A stretch of 64,000 nucleotides of DNA, from the NCBI GenBank assembly GCA_024362935.1, contig JANCRA010000061.1, positions 3,038,001 to 3,102,000 on the forward strand, read 5' to 3'. The notes under the pieces are model-generated. The model worked only from the letters and a program-made list of their open reading frames with translations. It was not told the origin of the DNA and searched no databases. This stretch comes from Setophaga petechia. Its lineage: Eukaryota > Chordata > Aves > Passeriformes > Parulidae. This document shows, piece by piece, positions 46,938 through 58,374 of the stretch (the stretch's first letter is position 1; each line of letters starts with the position of its first letter). The position numbers were made by a program, and so were the translations under genes.

Positions 46938-47240
46938 GTCTGCCTGTGGCAGCAGGAGGGGAGAGATGAGGACCAGGCATGCTTGGCAGGAGCCAAGGAT
47001 CAAGCCAGTCTGAACCCAAGCTCGGCTGGCACCAAAATTCAAGCAGTGAAGGATGAGACCTCATATCCATCCCCCAGTGATGTCACAATCCACCACTCAA
47101 TGGTGGATGCCACAGAATGACATCTAGCACCCGAATATAACCAGAAAGGAGTGCAAGGTCACAAACCACTCCCATGTGACATCAGATCCACCTCCCAGCG
47201 ATGTTATCCTCCACCATCCAGTGACATCACAATGGGACGT
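46938..47240 (-). promoter_or_regulatory. Upstream region of Topors-like gene 3
   Basis: It holds repeated CRE/AP-1-like sites: TGTGACATCACTGG (minus, about 47080), GTGACATCAGATCC (about 47177), AGTGACATCACAATGG (about 47220) and GGGACGTCATGG (about 47236). The leader just before ATG also resembles that of gene 1 (CTTGATCCTTGGCTCCTGCC against CTTGATTCCTGCC). Confidence 0.5.
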
Positions 47241-47244
47241 CATG

Positions 47245-47720
47245 GCACACCTTCATTCCCTCACACCGCAGCATGCAGGTCTGGGACTACTGGCAGACAT
47301 TGCCATGGAGAGAGACACGGGAGGCCAGCAGCCAGGCTTGGTCATTGCCCTGAAAACAGCCCCCATTGCCCAGTGCTCCTGGGTGGCTCTGTGTGGCCAT
47401 GACTGAGACACAGGCAGGATGGCTTACACTGGGGCTGGTAGTGGCTGGCAGGGGCCGTGGAGAATAGCATCTTCACAGTACAGTGGCAGAGATGTAGACA
47501 GAAGCCAGCACACTGGAAGCCACCCCCACCAGGGCTCCCAGCAAACCCCCTTCTGTGCCTGTTGCTGCAGAGCAGGACCAGCCCCAGCAGGAGAGGATTT
47601 TCTCCAGTTTCAAGATAATCTAGATTCTCTTGCCTGTTGACCACAGGGAACTGATATAAAAACAAATAAAAGGAAAGCAAGGTATAAAACAAGTTGGTTT
47701 CTCACAGACAAGCCACCACT
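47245..47720. other. No recognised gene
   Basis: Moderately GC-rich DNA. A minus-strand frame at 47692-47342 is Cys-rich but unrecognised. Confidence 0.35.
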
Positions 47721-47724
47721 CAGG

Positions 47725-48790
47725 AAAAAGGATTTTTATGAAAAATCCTTTCCTTAGGTCCCCACAGCCCCTTCCACGGTCGCCCCTCCAGCAGAGCCCG
47801 TGAGGGCTCCATCCGCGGCGGCCCTGCCTTCACCCGCAGGTGGAGGAGGTTGCAGCTGAGAACCACGATCAGCAAGCGGCACTGCCCCCACCAGCCCCCC
47901 GGCGGTTCTGCCACCTTCCGCCGGCTCCGTCCCAGTTCAGATGATGCTGTAAACGGCGACGAGCCCGCAGGACCATCTTCGGAGCTGCCCGCGGTCCCGC
48001 CACCCCCAGTGACAGCTGCCACGGCGCCTGCGATCAGCCCGGCTTCCCCCCCGAGTTTTTCGGGCTGTCCCGAGGCTGCCCCTGTGGGAGGAGTTGGGAC
48101 AGGGGAAGAGGACGCCAGCCTGTCCTCTGGGGGAGGCGTTGCTTGACAGCTGATTGCGGGCGCCGCCCGGCTGCCTGCTTTCAAACTCAGCGTTGCTTGT
48201 GGGCTGGTTCGCGTTTGGTCGGGGGTTCCCCATTGGGGGTTGGAATGCCTGACTCCCCCCGTGCGCCCCAGAGGGGGTGGCTCCCGGGAGTTCTGCCTCT
48301 GGTCCCCAGCCCAGAGGGGTGGGGGTGGTGCCAAGGGGCAGGAAGCGGAAACTCAGAATTTGCATTGCAGAGGCGAGAGAAACAGTGGACCGTGATCATC
48401 ACTCACTTGCTGTGGGGACGAAGCACCCCCGGAACCGGGGTGGTAATCCCTGAGAAAGCTTCTTTTCCCCAAGTGCCGGTCTGTACCGGTAGTCCCGGGA
48501 GGGGGAAGCGTTCGGTCACTCGCGCTGCCCAGGCATTGGCAGCAGGGTGCCAGGTTGTGAGAACACAGAGTCTGCCTCGTGGGCTGGGTCTGGGCCATTT
48601 GGCTCGGTTCCCTGGGCCAGGGCCACCACCCAGGGCCAGGGCTATTGGGTTTGGGGGCTTTGCTTCCCCCGGCAGGACCTGGGCCACCGTTCTGTGGGCT
48701 GGGTCTGGGATTCCTGATCCTTCCACGCGGCCTGGGCTCCTGCAAGGCCTCAGAGGCTCCTCTCTGCTGCTACTCTTCCAGAAAAAGAAA
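47725..48790 (+). other. GC-rich block, possibly an ERV leader/gag remnant
   Basis: It begins with a perfect 11-bp inverted repeat (47727-47737 and 47741-47751) like the start hairpin of LTR-T, then about 1 kb of CpG-rich DNA. Open frames are Pro/Ala/Gly/Ser-rich and unrecognised. Position and the LTR-T copy at 49999 suggest the 5' part of one internally deleted element, but this is inference; a host CpG island is an alternative. Confidence 0.3.
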
Positions 48791-49066
48791 AAAAAGATTA
48801 AATAGAAAGAGTTGAAAAAGCTAGTAGCAGCTCAAAAGCATTGAAGAGCCAAAAATTAGCCTCAGCTCAAGTGGTTCAATGAAGGGCTGTGGCCGAGACA
48901 TTCTAGAAATTTTTTCAAAATTGTTTGATAACTATCAATGGATTTTTGATAATCATTGATGATTTTCTTTAGCAGTTCTTTGTTTCAGGATTCTGCAAGC
49001 CTGTTTCAGGACCAAAAGGGAATTTCAGAGATGTCAAAGAGGAACATCTTCAGTCCATGGACTTTT

Positions 49067-49071
49067 CCCTG
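49067..49071. repeat. Target duplication of solo LTR-A copy 2 (left)
   Basis: CCCTG, repeated at 49727-49731. Confidence 0.85.
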
Positions 49072-49726
49072 TGTCCTGGGTTGGCTGTATGATGCTTTTA
49101 TCCCAAATTGTCTTGTTCTGTTCATGCTGAATAGTAAGTTTTGCACCTTTAAGACTTATTGCAGAGAGTGAAGGGAGAGAGAAATGCAGAGTTTTTTTCC
49201 TCCACACACTGCATTCACTCCCCCACATTCCTCCTGGACTGTTGCTGTCTGCGGACAGAGAGTGGGACAGGGTTCTTCTTTTGCTTTTTAGTTAGTGTTA
49301 GCTAGCTGAGGCAAAGAAGTTCTCTGGACTGTTTTTTTTTTGTTTTGTTTTTCCCTTTTTCTTTGGACCTCTTGAAACCTGCTCTGGACTGAACACCCAG
49401 GGCAGCACCGGCAGCTCACATTTCTGGCCCACGGGGCCGGGCCTGGCCTGCGACAATTCCAGCACCAGAGGGACTGATCAGAGACTGAGTGAGCTGCAAC
49501 CCGGGGACGGGGTTTTTCTCAGTTTGTCATCTCTTTTAGAGTGGCAAGGGGTCTCATTGTTTGATATTGTTTTAGTTTTATTGTTTAATAAACAGGTGTT
49601 GTCCACCTTTCTCCAAGGAGGTATTGTTTCTTCCTGTACCAGTTGGGGGGAGGGGCCGATTGGATCTGTTTTTCCCACCAGAACTCCTTGGGGGATTTTT
49701 TCCCAAATTTACTCTAAACTTGGACA
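49072..49726 (+). mobile_element. Solo LTR, family LTR-A, copy 2
   Basis: 655 bp, TGTCCTGGGTTGG...CTTGGACA, with perfect 5-bp duplications CCCTG on both sides. An AATAAA lies near 49585. It is homologous along its length to the minus-strand copy at 7714-8424. Confidence 0.92.
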
Positions 49727-49731
49727 CCCTG
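49727..49731. repeat. Target duplication of solo LTR-A copy 2 (right)
   Basis: CCCTG, matching 49067-49071. Confidence 0.85.
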
Positions 49732-49998
49732 AAACTCAGTTGTTTGGACTTGAAGCAATGAACTTTCTTTGCATTCTTTTTTGCATTTTCCTCTATTGCA
49801 AGATTGTTTTAGTGATATGATAGAATTTGATGTTCTACAAGTGAATCATTTCCCTGCGCATTCCACATCAGCACTTGATTGGGGTTTTGATTAGCAACAG
49901 ATAACCTGTCAAGTGTTTGTTCTTTCCTCTGCATGTGCACAGCAGATAAAATTACAAACACTTTTCTTTTTAGTTTAATTAAAATAAAAAGGGTGATA

Positions 49999-50675
49999 TG
50001 TCACAGACATCTTTTATGAAGAATCATTTCCTTAGGATTTTTCCTCCTGAGAAGCTGAGAGGCCTCAGGAACAAAATGTAAACAATGATTATCTGCTGCT
50101 GTGGAATGCACACGTGGATCTGTGATTGGTCTCATGCGGTTGTTTCTAATTAATAGCCAATCACAGTCAGCTGGTTTGGACAGAGAGTCCAAGCCACAAG
50201 TCTTTGTTACCATTCTTTTTTTTTCTATTCTTAGCTAGCCTGTCACTATTGGAAATGAAAGAACCCAAGCTCACACCGCTGTTCTCAAGGCGTAGAAAAA
50301 AGGGAAGTTTATTTTCTGACTCCAACATTTATAATTTTCCAAAAGTGACAGCGGATTGGAGGGTTACAGTGCCACCTCTCCAATGACACTGGTCAACCCA
50401 AAGTCCATTGACTTTCTCCTCCTCCATAAAGGAATGCAAAACAATGAGTTATTTACAGAAAGTGTGTGAGAAAGTTCACTACAAGAATGTCAACATCAGA
50501 GGGCTTAGAAAATCTTAAAAGGGTGACACAGCCTTCTGATGAAATCCTTTCTTCTATTCTTTTAATATGGTTTTAATAAAATATTTATAATAAAATAATA
50601 AATCAAGACTTCTGAAACATGGAGTCAGATCTTCATCTCTTCCCTCATCCTCAGAGCCCTGTGAACACGGTCACA
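49999..50675 (+). mobile_element. LTR, family LTR-T, with nested insertion
   Basis: It starts TGTCACAGACATC and ends CACGGTCACA, and aligns with the 394-bp copy at 54147-54540 except for a 288-bp insert (50241-50528). The purine-rich AAAATAAAAAGGGTGATA just upstream may be a degenerate polypurine tract, so this may be a 3' LTR. Flanking 6-mers do not match. Confidence 0.7.
50241..50528. mobile_element. Short nested insertion with TGTCAC/GTGACA ends
   Basis: 288 bp absent from the other LTR-T copies. It has perfect 6-bp inverted ends and near-identical flanks (TAGCC / CAGCC). It has no coding capacity; it may be a small non-autonomous LTR or transposon. Confidence 0.5.
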
Positions 50676-50679
50676 TTCG

Positions 50680-53600
50680 TTTCTACTAATGAGGCTTTGA
50701 TTACACTCATCTGGTCTCTGATTTCCAGTGTCTTTAAAAAAATACTTCTTTAATGCTGTCAAATCAATTATTTCCATATCTAACTAGCTCAATGACCAGT
50801 TAACAACTTACCTACCTAACAGCTCTCAGAAAAAATCACGTTCAATTAAGTTATGATATCAAAGTTAATCGTAGTCAAAGGCTTCAGCTACTTTTCACAT
50901 TACACAGGAAACCATGTGTCTTAGGACTGTTAAAATCTGCTTGAAGCTGCAACTTTGGATTTAGTATCTGCCCAATTTATCTCATGCATACTGGAAAAAT
51001 TCAATAGCCAATAAAAACAAAAGATATGTATGAAATAAACCTGGCTAAAAGACGCATTGCATCAGATATATATCACTAATACTTTCTGAAAGACTAAATT
51101 TGGTGTGCAATAATTCTGAAGTTCATCAGCTGCCTACATTTTTCTGTTCTTAAAATGTAAAACTGTACTGCTCTCAAAAGTTGGAACCTTCCTCAGGCTT
51201 TTAAGTAAAAAGTTGTTTGCAACATATTACTTCAAACAAGAAGTGTTTCTCAAATATTTTACAAAACTTAGGGAAAATGTTCTCTTCTTGCAAAATTCAC
51301 ATTCCTGTACAGACCCAAGCCAATTTTGCCTAAGCAATCATAATCACTCAAACTATTACTGTAACTTTCTACACTACAAAGTACTCTCAGTCAGCTGAAT
51401 GTCAGCACAAGAGTACCAGCCCTGGGCAGGAGCCAGTGCAGGGCCCCTCCTGCAGGAGAAGGGATCAGGCCCTGCTTGGCAACTTTTATTTTGGCGACTT
51501 CTGTTGAACAGGTAAGACAAGTCAAAATGAAACATTTTCAGCTGTTTTCCTCTGCTTTATCTTTTTAGGCACCAGAGCTCTGTGCTGCAGGTGTCCTGGG
51601 TGTGTGCAGAGCAGTGCAGCCCCAGAAACCCTTTGGTTTGCCCACAAGTTGTCATGCCTTGTTCCCAGGTGTGCCCAGCTCTGGCAGGAGAAAGAGCCCG
51701 CAGCGCAGTGGGCACCGTGCCCTGCCCAGCCGGGGCTCTCTGGCACAGAGCAGCAGCAGCAGCGCCAGCACCGTTCAACCCGCTCCTGCCTTGGCTTCCC
51801 CTGGCACACAGAAGCCTCTGGAAATCAGCACCGCCAGTGGCGTTCCCAGCCTGGAGCAGCTGCTGCATGCTGGCAGGTGCTGCCAGTACGACTGCTGCCA
51901 AAGTGGCAGAGGTGCAGACTAACATGAACAGGAGTCCTTGGAATGTCCAACAAATATGCAAAAATGTGGGAGGATTTTTTAGGAATTATTTCAGGTGTTA
52001 TGCCAACAGTGGCTTCTCTCCTGGTTGTGTGCAACACCTTGGGTCCTTTTCTGAAACCAGCAGTCACCCCTGGCTGCATTCCCTGGTTGCTGTCAGTTGC
52101 ACCTCAAAGCAGGGTTTTGTGGGTCCAAGTTCCAACTTTCAGGCTGGAGCACCAAGCTGTGTTGTTCCTCTTGACTGACTGTTCTCTCTCCATGTCACTG
52201 TGCTTGGAACATCCACTTTTGCTATGAAGTAGGATACAGAAAGCAGAAAATAAAAATCGCTTGGAAACTCTTTGCCAGGAACGGGATGCTAGAGTTTTCA
52301 GTTCTGTTCTTTTGAAGAAATAGCTTCATTTTCTGAATGGAGGATGAAGTGTGTTTAGCAGGGCTTTGGGGAATGGTTTTTATGTTTGAAACTGATTCCT
52401 GATCCATGATCTAGAAAAAAAATTGTCACCCTCTGAAAAGTTAAATTTTGGAGATGATGGTATTAATAAGCAGGAAAAATAAAGCCTGTAATTTCAAAGA
52501 AATGGATCGTTCCAGGCATCTAGTCAAGCATTTCTTGTGAACTGTCCTGCCTTTCAGTCTGACACCCACAGAGGATTTGCATTAGGACAATATGCAGTCT
52601 CCCAGATTTCACAGCCTGAGTTTGGCCAGCTGCTCCCTCCACTGAACCTTGTGGGCTCATGCACTGGCACTGGGGGCTAATGCTGGCCAAACGTCAGAGC
52701 ACCCACAACAAAAATCATTCACTCCTGGCTTTGGCCGCAGCTGCTGGCGGCGCTGGGATGAGCCCCGGCAGCAGGGCCCAGCGGCCCTGATGGGAAAGAG
52801 CTCCTGACCCGCCGGGAAGGGGCTCAGCTGTGCCCGCAGCCCCCCTCGGAAGGCAGAGAGAAAGAAGGAGCTTCCTGCACCTTTTTTCCTCTCTTAAATA
52901 TGTTGTCCCAGAGGCGTCACCAGCTTTTCTAATTGGCTGAGCAGTGGGCCTATTTTCAGAGCCAGTCAGTGACTGGTTTTGCTTGCACGGAGAAATCTTA
53001 CAGCAGCTCCTCAGAGAAATGCCACTCTGGTGGCTGCCCTCTTTCCTCTTCTCCAAAAATTAAGCCATGCAAAACCAACAAAACCGGCCAGTGGTTGTCC
53101 TGGGGCTGGGGAACCCGGACACTCAGAGAAAACCTGAAAAACCTGTGTGGAGCCATTCAAAAATCTCACATGGCTTCCTATCCAGACACACAGCTAAAGC
53201 CCAGCTATTCCTCCATTCTTTTTCTTTTTAACTGAGAAGGAAGTCACAGGTGATGGGGTCTCTACTGCACATCCATTGGAATAGATAGCTATCTCTTTAG
53301 AATGCTGCAGTACTTAAGATTGTCAAATCAGCACTTCTGTGAGCGTTCATTTTGCAAAACTCCATTCTGAGTTACAGTTGTAGAATAAAACAATAACATA
53401 TCTCTGTATAAATTAAATCTGATTTAAGGAAATTAGTAGCCTTGGAGTTACGTACAAAATAAACCAACAGACATTGTTGAAATGAAAGATGTCACTGCTA
53501 CTCCTGCTGTCTGAAATACCTTTGAAATAAACAAGACCCTTTGAATGTATTTGCAGGTGTACAAGTTAATTTTCAGAAAAATCAAATTGTGTCCAAGACA

Positions 53601-54140
53601 ATTTGATAAGGCAGTGAAAAGCATATGTGCAATTTCCATATAACCTTGGGATTTTACTCCTTAAAAATGGCAAAGTTTCTAGATCAGTCAATTTGCAAAG
53701 GAACTGTTTATCCTGATAAGTTTAGATACATTTCCCCTTTGATTACAAATAAAGCATTGCATCTTCAAGGCATATAGTCTTAAACCATGGTGTTGGGGTA
53801 TGCACAAGTGACATTGCATTTATTGCCTCAAACAAGGGGAGCACAAACATATAAATCCCCCCAGACATGTCAACATGCAAGCTGTTATCCAACTGCACAA
53901 ACACCTTCTCTCCTAAACCAAATCAGTGCCTCTATGTTGGCTTTCAGGAACTCAGAGTGCTCTTTTTAGGACTTTTAAAACAAGCAGTGTCTTTGGATTT
54001 TTAAAATGTCACCAATATGAAGGAAGTCTGTGTTGCAGCCAGCGAAGTTGCCTTGTGTCTGATGTAGGAAGCTAGCAGGAGGCTGTCACACAGGGACTGG
54101 CAACAACATATATAGAAGCCTATGCCTTGGGGTTTTCTCT
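50680..54140. other. No firmly recognised gene
   Basis: AT-rich flanks with a GC-richer island at 51550-52230. A minus-strand frame there (51925-51557, 122 codons from ATG) starts with a signal-peptide-like MLVCTSATLAAVVLAAPAS, but I know no homologue. The frame at 53056-52715 is unrecognised. Confidence 0.35.
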
Positions 54141-54146
54141 GCATGG
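54141..54146. repeat. Target duplication of solo LTR-T (left)
   Basis: GCATGG, repeated at 54541-54546. Confidence 0.85.
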
Positions 54147-54540
54147 TGTCGCTGACGTCTTTTGTGAAAAATCCTTTCTTAGGATTTTTCCTGCTGGAGC
54201 TGAGAAGAAGCTCAGTAACAAATGTAAACAATTATTATCTGCTGCTGTGGAATGCAACAGGTCCACCTGTGATTGGTCTTCTGTAGATGTTTGGATTTAC
54301 TGACCACTCATGGTGGAGCTGCTATTGCTCTCTGCCAAGAGACAGATCTTTGTTATTCATTCTTTCTATTCTATTCATAGCTTAGCCAGCTTCTGAAGAA
54401 GCTCCTTTCCTTTCTATTCCTATGTAGTATAGTTATAATGTTATATATATATCATAAGATAATAATTCAAGCCTTCTGATAATGGAATCAAGATTCCTCA
54501 TCTCTTCCATCCTCTAAAAACCCCTGTGAGCACTGTCACA
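54147..54540 (+). mobile_element. Solo LTR, family LTR-T
   Basis: 394 bp from TGTCGCTGACG to CACTGTCACA with a perfect 6-bp duplication, the size typical of ERVK-type integrases. It contains the GAAAAATCCTTTCTTAGGATTTTTCC start hairpin, a GTGATTGGTC box and AT-rich 3' part. Confidence 0.92.
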
Positions 54541-54546
54541 GCATGG
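54541..54546. repeat. Target duplication of solo LTR-T (right)
   Basis: GCATGG, matching 54141-54146. Confidence 0.85.
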
Positions 54547-54549
54547 CAT

Positions 54550-55830
54550 ATTTTTTTCCTTGAAAGATTTATTATTTGAAATTGAATCAGAGTTAGTCAG
54601 CAAAAAGAAAAAGGAAGGTGCTAATTGACATGGGCTAATCAACAGTTCCAATTAATTTAAATGTATTTTTGGGATGATGATGCATCTTCAGTGAATAGGG
54701 TTTTTTTTGGGAAGGGTATAAGGGCATGACCTCAAGGCTGCAGGACAAACCATTTTTTGTTAGTTAGAAATTCCTGTTATTACCGTCCCATGCATAGTTT
54801 TTAAGCTTTCTGTAATCTCAAATGACCTCAGTTCTGTGATTATTGCATCTGCATACCAGCTGCAGAACCTCAACATTAAAAGCCATGGTTGTATTTCAGT
54901 TCAAACATAAGAAAACACAAAAATTATTTCACTGATAGCACTGGCAGACCTTTTAGGTTTAATCCTATTCCTGCTCAGTTCAGAAACATGCTCTTGATTT
55001 CAAAAGGAGTTGGCATGAGTGCCTAGCCATAAATAAATACGGAAGGTAGTTGTTTGTGATTTTCAGCATGAAAATGATTTTATAGACAGTGTAAACAGAG
55101 GTGACAGGTGGCAAATACTCAGACAGAAAACTCTGCAACTGAAACCTTCTAATGAAACACCTCTCTTTGTTCAGAGCTAGCCTTCAAACACCTCTCTGAA
55201 ATCTGTGGAGTTCATGGGAACCTCAAGTACCTTTATTGATACTAGCTTTAGTACCTTTATTTATAAAGGTAAGTTATAATTTAAAGCTGTGAACACAAAG
55301 AGAATATTTAACCACATGCAGCGTCTATAGACACTGCAATCAATGTTTTCTTTTGCTCTACCATACTCCAGTGTACTTGAGAAAATAATAGTTATGCAAA
55401 CCTGTGTGTCAGTGTAGTTAATCACAGTGAGATTGTATGGATGGATGTATGTACAAAGCTTTGAGATAGAAAATATAAGTTCAGACTTTGTTAATTCTTA
55501 CTAACAGATTGGGAGTGCTTTGGTTGATCTGATTTTGTGGGGTTGCAGTATCTCTTCTTTTAAGGTAGCCTGTAAGATATAACTCTGTACCCCACACATA
55601 AGGTATTCTGTCAAACAAAAGAACACAACACCTTGAGACAATTCTAAGTTTTTTGAGAATTTGTTGAAGATTGCAATGCAAGATGTTTTCTATTACCATC
55701 TGTATGGGAGATTACCTTTGCCAAGTGGGCAGTTTGCTTTATCTCTCTCTTTGAGTGACCACATTCACAACTCCCTGAGGAGGGGACATCTGCTGATAAC
55801 AGACTATTGAATGTCACTGCATGACTGGTA
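54550..55830. other. No recognised gene
   Basis: AT-rich DNA; nothing supported. Confidence 0.4.
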
Positions 55831-55839
55831 AGAGCTATA

Positions 55840-56170
55840 ACATCCCATTGTGAGATGCTCCGCCCAGAGGGAGGAGCCAAGCATTGCTACCCAGGTATAA
55901 TCCACAAGTTTTTGAGACACCGGCGCAGCTTTCTCCACGGGATTCCCCAGAGAAACAGCAGCTGCCTCCCCTTCCACTGGATCATCAAAAGAAGAATACA
56001 TCCATCTCTACTTATTCCCATTGCTCCAACAAAACCACACCTGATACTTCAAGAAGACTGCAGCCACATCTCCAATTAGACGTCACCAACACCCTGTGCC
56101 TTTCCCATGGGAATTCCGGCATCAGCCTTAACCACTTTAGTCATTATATCCCCCTACCCTACATCTCTCC
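55840..56170 (+). mobile_element. Diverged LTR-C-related fragment
   Basis: CCCATTGTGAGATGCTCCGCC, GGAGGAGCCAAGC and CAGGTATAATCCACAAG correspond to the promoter part of LTR-C. The rest has diverged. Confidence 0.5.
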
Positions 56171-56311
56171 CCTCTTTTTTTAAAGCCAAAAAAACCTATT
56201 AGGAAAAGCCTAAGCAACTCCTAAGACATTAATAGCAGTGACAGCAATAACAACTAGAATAACTTTTCAAAAACTGTAACATAGGCTTATAATCAAGTAA
56301 CTATATGCACA

Positions 56312-56676
56312 TTCTGGTTTGAAAGCAAAACCAGTGAAAGACTCCACCTCAAAAATACAATTTATTAGGAAAAGGGGAAAAAATACCAAAATACATGCAA
56401 TAATACAAAATAAAAACCACTGACAGAGTCAGAATACAACCTGACACCCTGCTAGTTATGGTGGTGGTAGTTGTCCGGATGAAATGGTGTTGTTGAAGCG
56501 GTGATCCTGTAGGAAAATATCTGGTAGCCCTTTTGGTTCTGGAAACCAGTGGGTAAGGGCAGCTTGTTGTGTCGCAAACCCCAGATTATATCCAGGTGGG
56601 GATGATTAGCTCCTCTCCCCTGAGCATCTCACAATGGGCTGTTATCATTCTGAGTCATGCAGTGGGTCCTTGATTA
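56312..56676 (-). mobile_element. LTR, family LTR-C, copy 2
   Basis: An inverted counterpart of 43919-44279 with the same blocks in reverse order, including AATAAA on the minus strand. Sequence further right (to about 57550) may be internal ERV DNA, but no protein is recognisable. Confidence 0.65.
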
Positions 56677-56679
56677 CCC

Positions 56680-57725
56680 TTTAAATAGAAATGGCTCCTG
56701 GAAGGAATTATCTTTGAGTCATGCAAGAAGGCATTGATGGGCCCATTAAGAGGAGATAAGGAAAAAAACCAGTGCCCCTCCTGGTTTCAACAGCTCTTGA
56801 GGATGGGAATACAATACATCTTTATATTGAAACCTAGGATGACACTTTGGTTCAGGACCCTGTGACAGAAGGCCACACATACACCACAACAGTAATCCAC
56901 TTCCTGTGATGGCCTGTGGAGATGCAGGCATAGCCTCTTCTCATATCAACAAGTCCAGTGGTTCTTTCCATTCTGCAGTCAGTAAGTCCTTTACCATCAC
57001 AGGAGGTCTCAGGTGAGCCTTTGTGTTGAAAGAACACTGCCTTTCACACACAGTTTTTCCCGTCTCATTGTGATTTAAAAATTGAGAACACATAAGGGTT
57101 TAGCTCATGAGGGCACCCTAACTCCCCTTCTTTATATTTTTAAATACCAAGGCAGTGCCTGTCGTCCCTTTTGTTACCAGTCCACTGCTTTGTTTTTTTC
57201 CCCTTTGAGCAGCATCGATTTGTAACATCAGCCAAGCCTGCATCCAGCCTGATGCCACTGATCCTGCCACTGAAGAAGTGGAAGGAGGAGGAGACAAGAT
57301 GGAGTGCAAACCATTCAGGGACCATTTTCTCCAATACCAGTTTGGAGTAGGATAGTAGAGTAGGATTTTAGAGTAGCAATATAGAGGAGGATAATAGAGT
57401 AGGATTGCATATAAATAAATCTTCTGAAGCCTCAACTCTTTGGAAGATTCCTTTCCTTCTGACCCTGTGGGAAAGCTCAACATTTCCTTCTGAATAGTTA
57501 GATTTTTTCCTAGAGGTGCAATGCAAGAGCTTGAAAGAAGCACGGTCGCCAGGTGTGGTAAAAGCAGAGATGTTTACTGTAAGTCAGGGCAGTAACTGCC
57601 ACTGAAGAAAAGAGGTTAAACAAAGGGATCTGGGAGAGCAGTTACAGATGGGAAAGCAGCAGGCGGAGCCTGGTGTTTCCTTTTTCTCCAGGCTAAACTC
57701 ATGATAGTTGTAATAGAGACCCCAC
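56680..57725. other. Unassigned DNA with degenerate short repeats
   Basis: Imperfect GAGTAGGAT/ATAGTAGAG units at 57345-57405. No gene recognised. Confidence 0.35.
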
Positions 57726-57727
57726 AG

Positions 57728-57829
57728 CTGTGCCAGCCCCAGCTCCTCTCAGTTTGCCCGCGTGCCTTCCTGAGCTGCTGCCTGCAGAGAGACGAGGAGC
57801 AGCGCTGGTCTGCCAAGGAGCTCCTGCAG
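57728..57829 (+). pseudogene. Orphan exon resembling PAK-type kinase C-lobe
   Basis: 102 bp between ACCCCACAG and GTAAAATGG. It encodes 34 residues ending FLSCCLQRDEEQRWSAKELLQ, which align without gaps to subdomain XI of p21-activated kinases (the CL-x-D-x-E-x-R-x-SAKELLQ signature that includes the conserved Arg). PAKs are STE20-family Ser/Thr kinases of the cytoskeleton. No neighbouring kinase exon (activation loop upstream, HQFL-type end downstream) was found within the window. It is either a stray exon of a partial duplication or part of a gene with very long introns. The upstream pyrimidine tract is weak. Confidence 0.6.
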
Positions 57830-58059
57830 GTAAAATGGGAAGGGGCTGCAGGTGAAACAGGCTGTAGGGATGGGCTCCTCTTCCACTCAAGTCCAAGGCA
57901 TCAGATGAGCCCCCTTCCTCCTCACCTCCACTCTTGCTGCTCTTCAAATAAAAATGTTGAGGGATCCTAGACTGGACTGGACTGGGCTGGCAGGGCCCTG
58001 TAAAGGTCCTGTGGTGCAAGTGTCCTGCAATGAGCAGGGAGATCTTTAAAGAGATCAGG

Positions 58060-58350
58060 TTTCTCAGACCCCTTTCCTGGAGCTAGAATGGTTGTGGGAA
58101 TGGGGCATCTACAAGCTCTTGGGACAACCTGTGCTAGGGTCACACCATGCTCTGAGTAAAAAAGTTCTTCCTTAGACCTACTCTGATTAGATCCCCTTTG
58201 TGTTTACCTTATTAGACCACATTCTGTTGTAATGGGTCCTGTTTTAAAGGTGTCCCCCACTTTCTTGAAAGCCACTCTGAAGTGTTGGAAAGTGGAAACA
58301 ATATCTCCCTGGGGCCTGTTCTTCACAAAACTGGATAATTCCATGTCTCT
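58060..58350 (-). repeat. CR1 retrotransposon fragment
   Basis: Antisense CR1: TGGGACAACCTGTGCTAGGG, AAAAAAGTTCTTCCTTAGACC and CTCCCTGGGGCCTGTTC, strongly diverged. Confidence 0.65.
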
Positions 58351-58374
58351 CTACATTTCCTGAGAGGAGAGTAT

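Noticed and set aside
46938..47042. N-terminal extension of Topors-like copy 3
   Set aside because: The other copies start at the equivalent internal ATG; the extension matches their untranslated leader.
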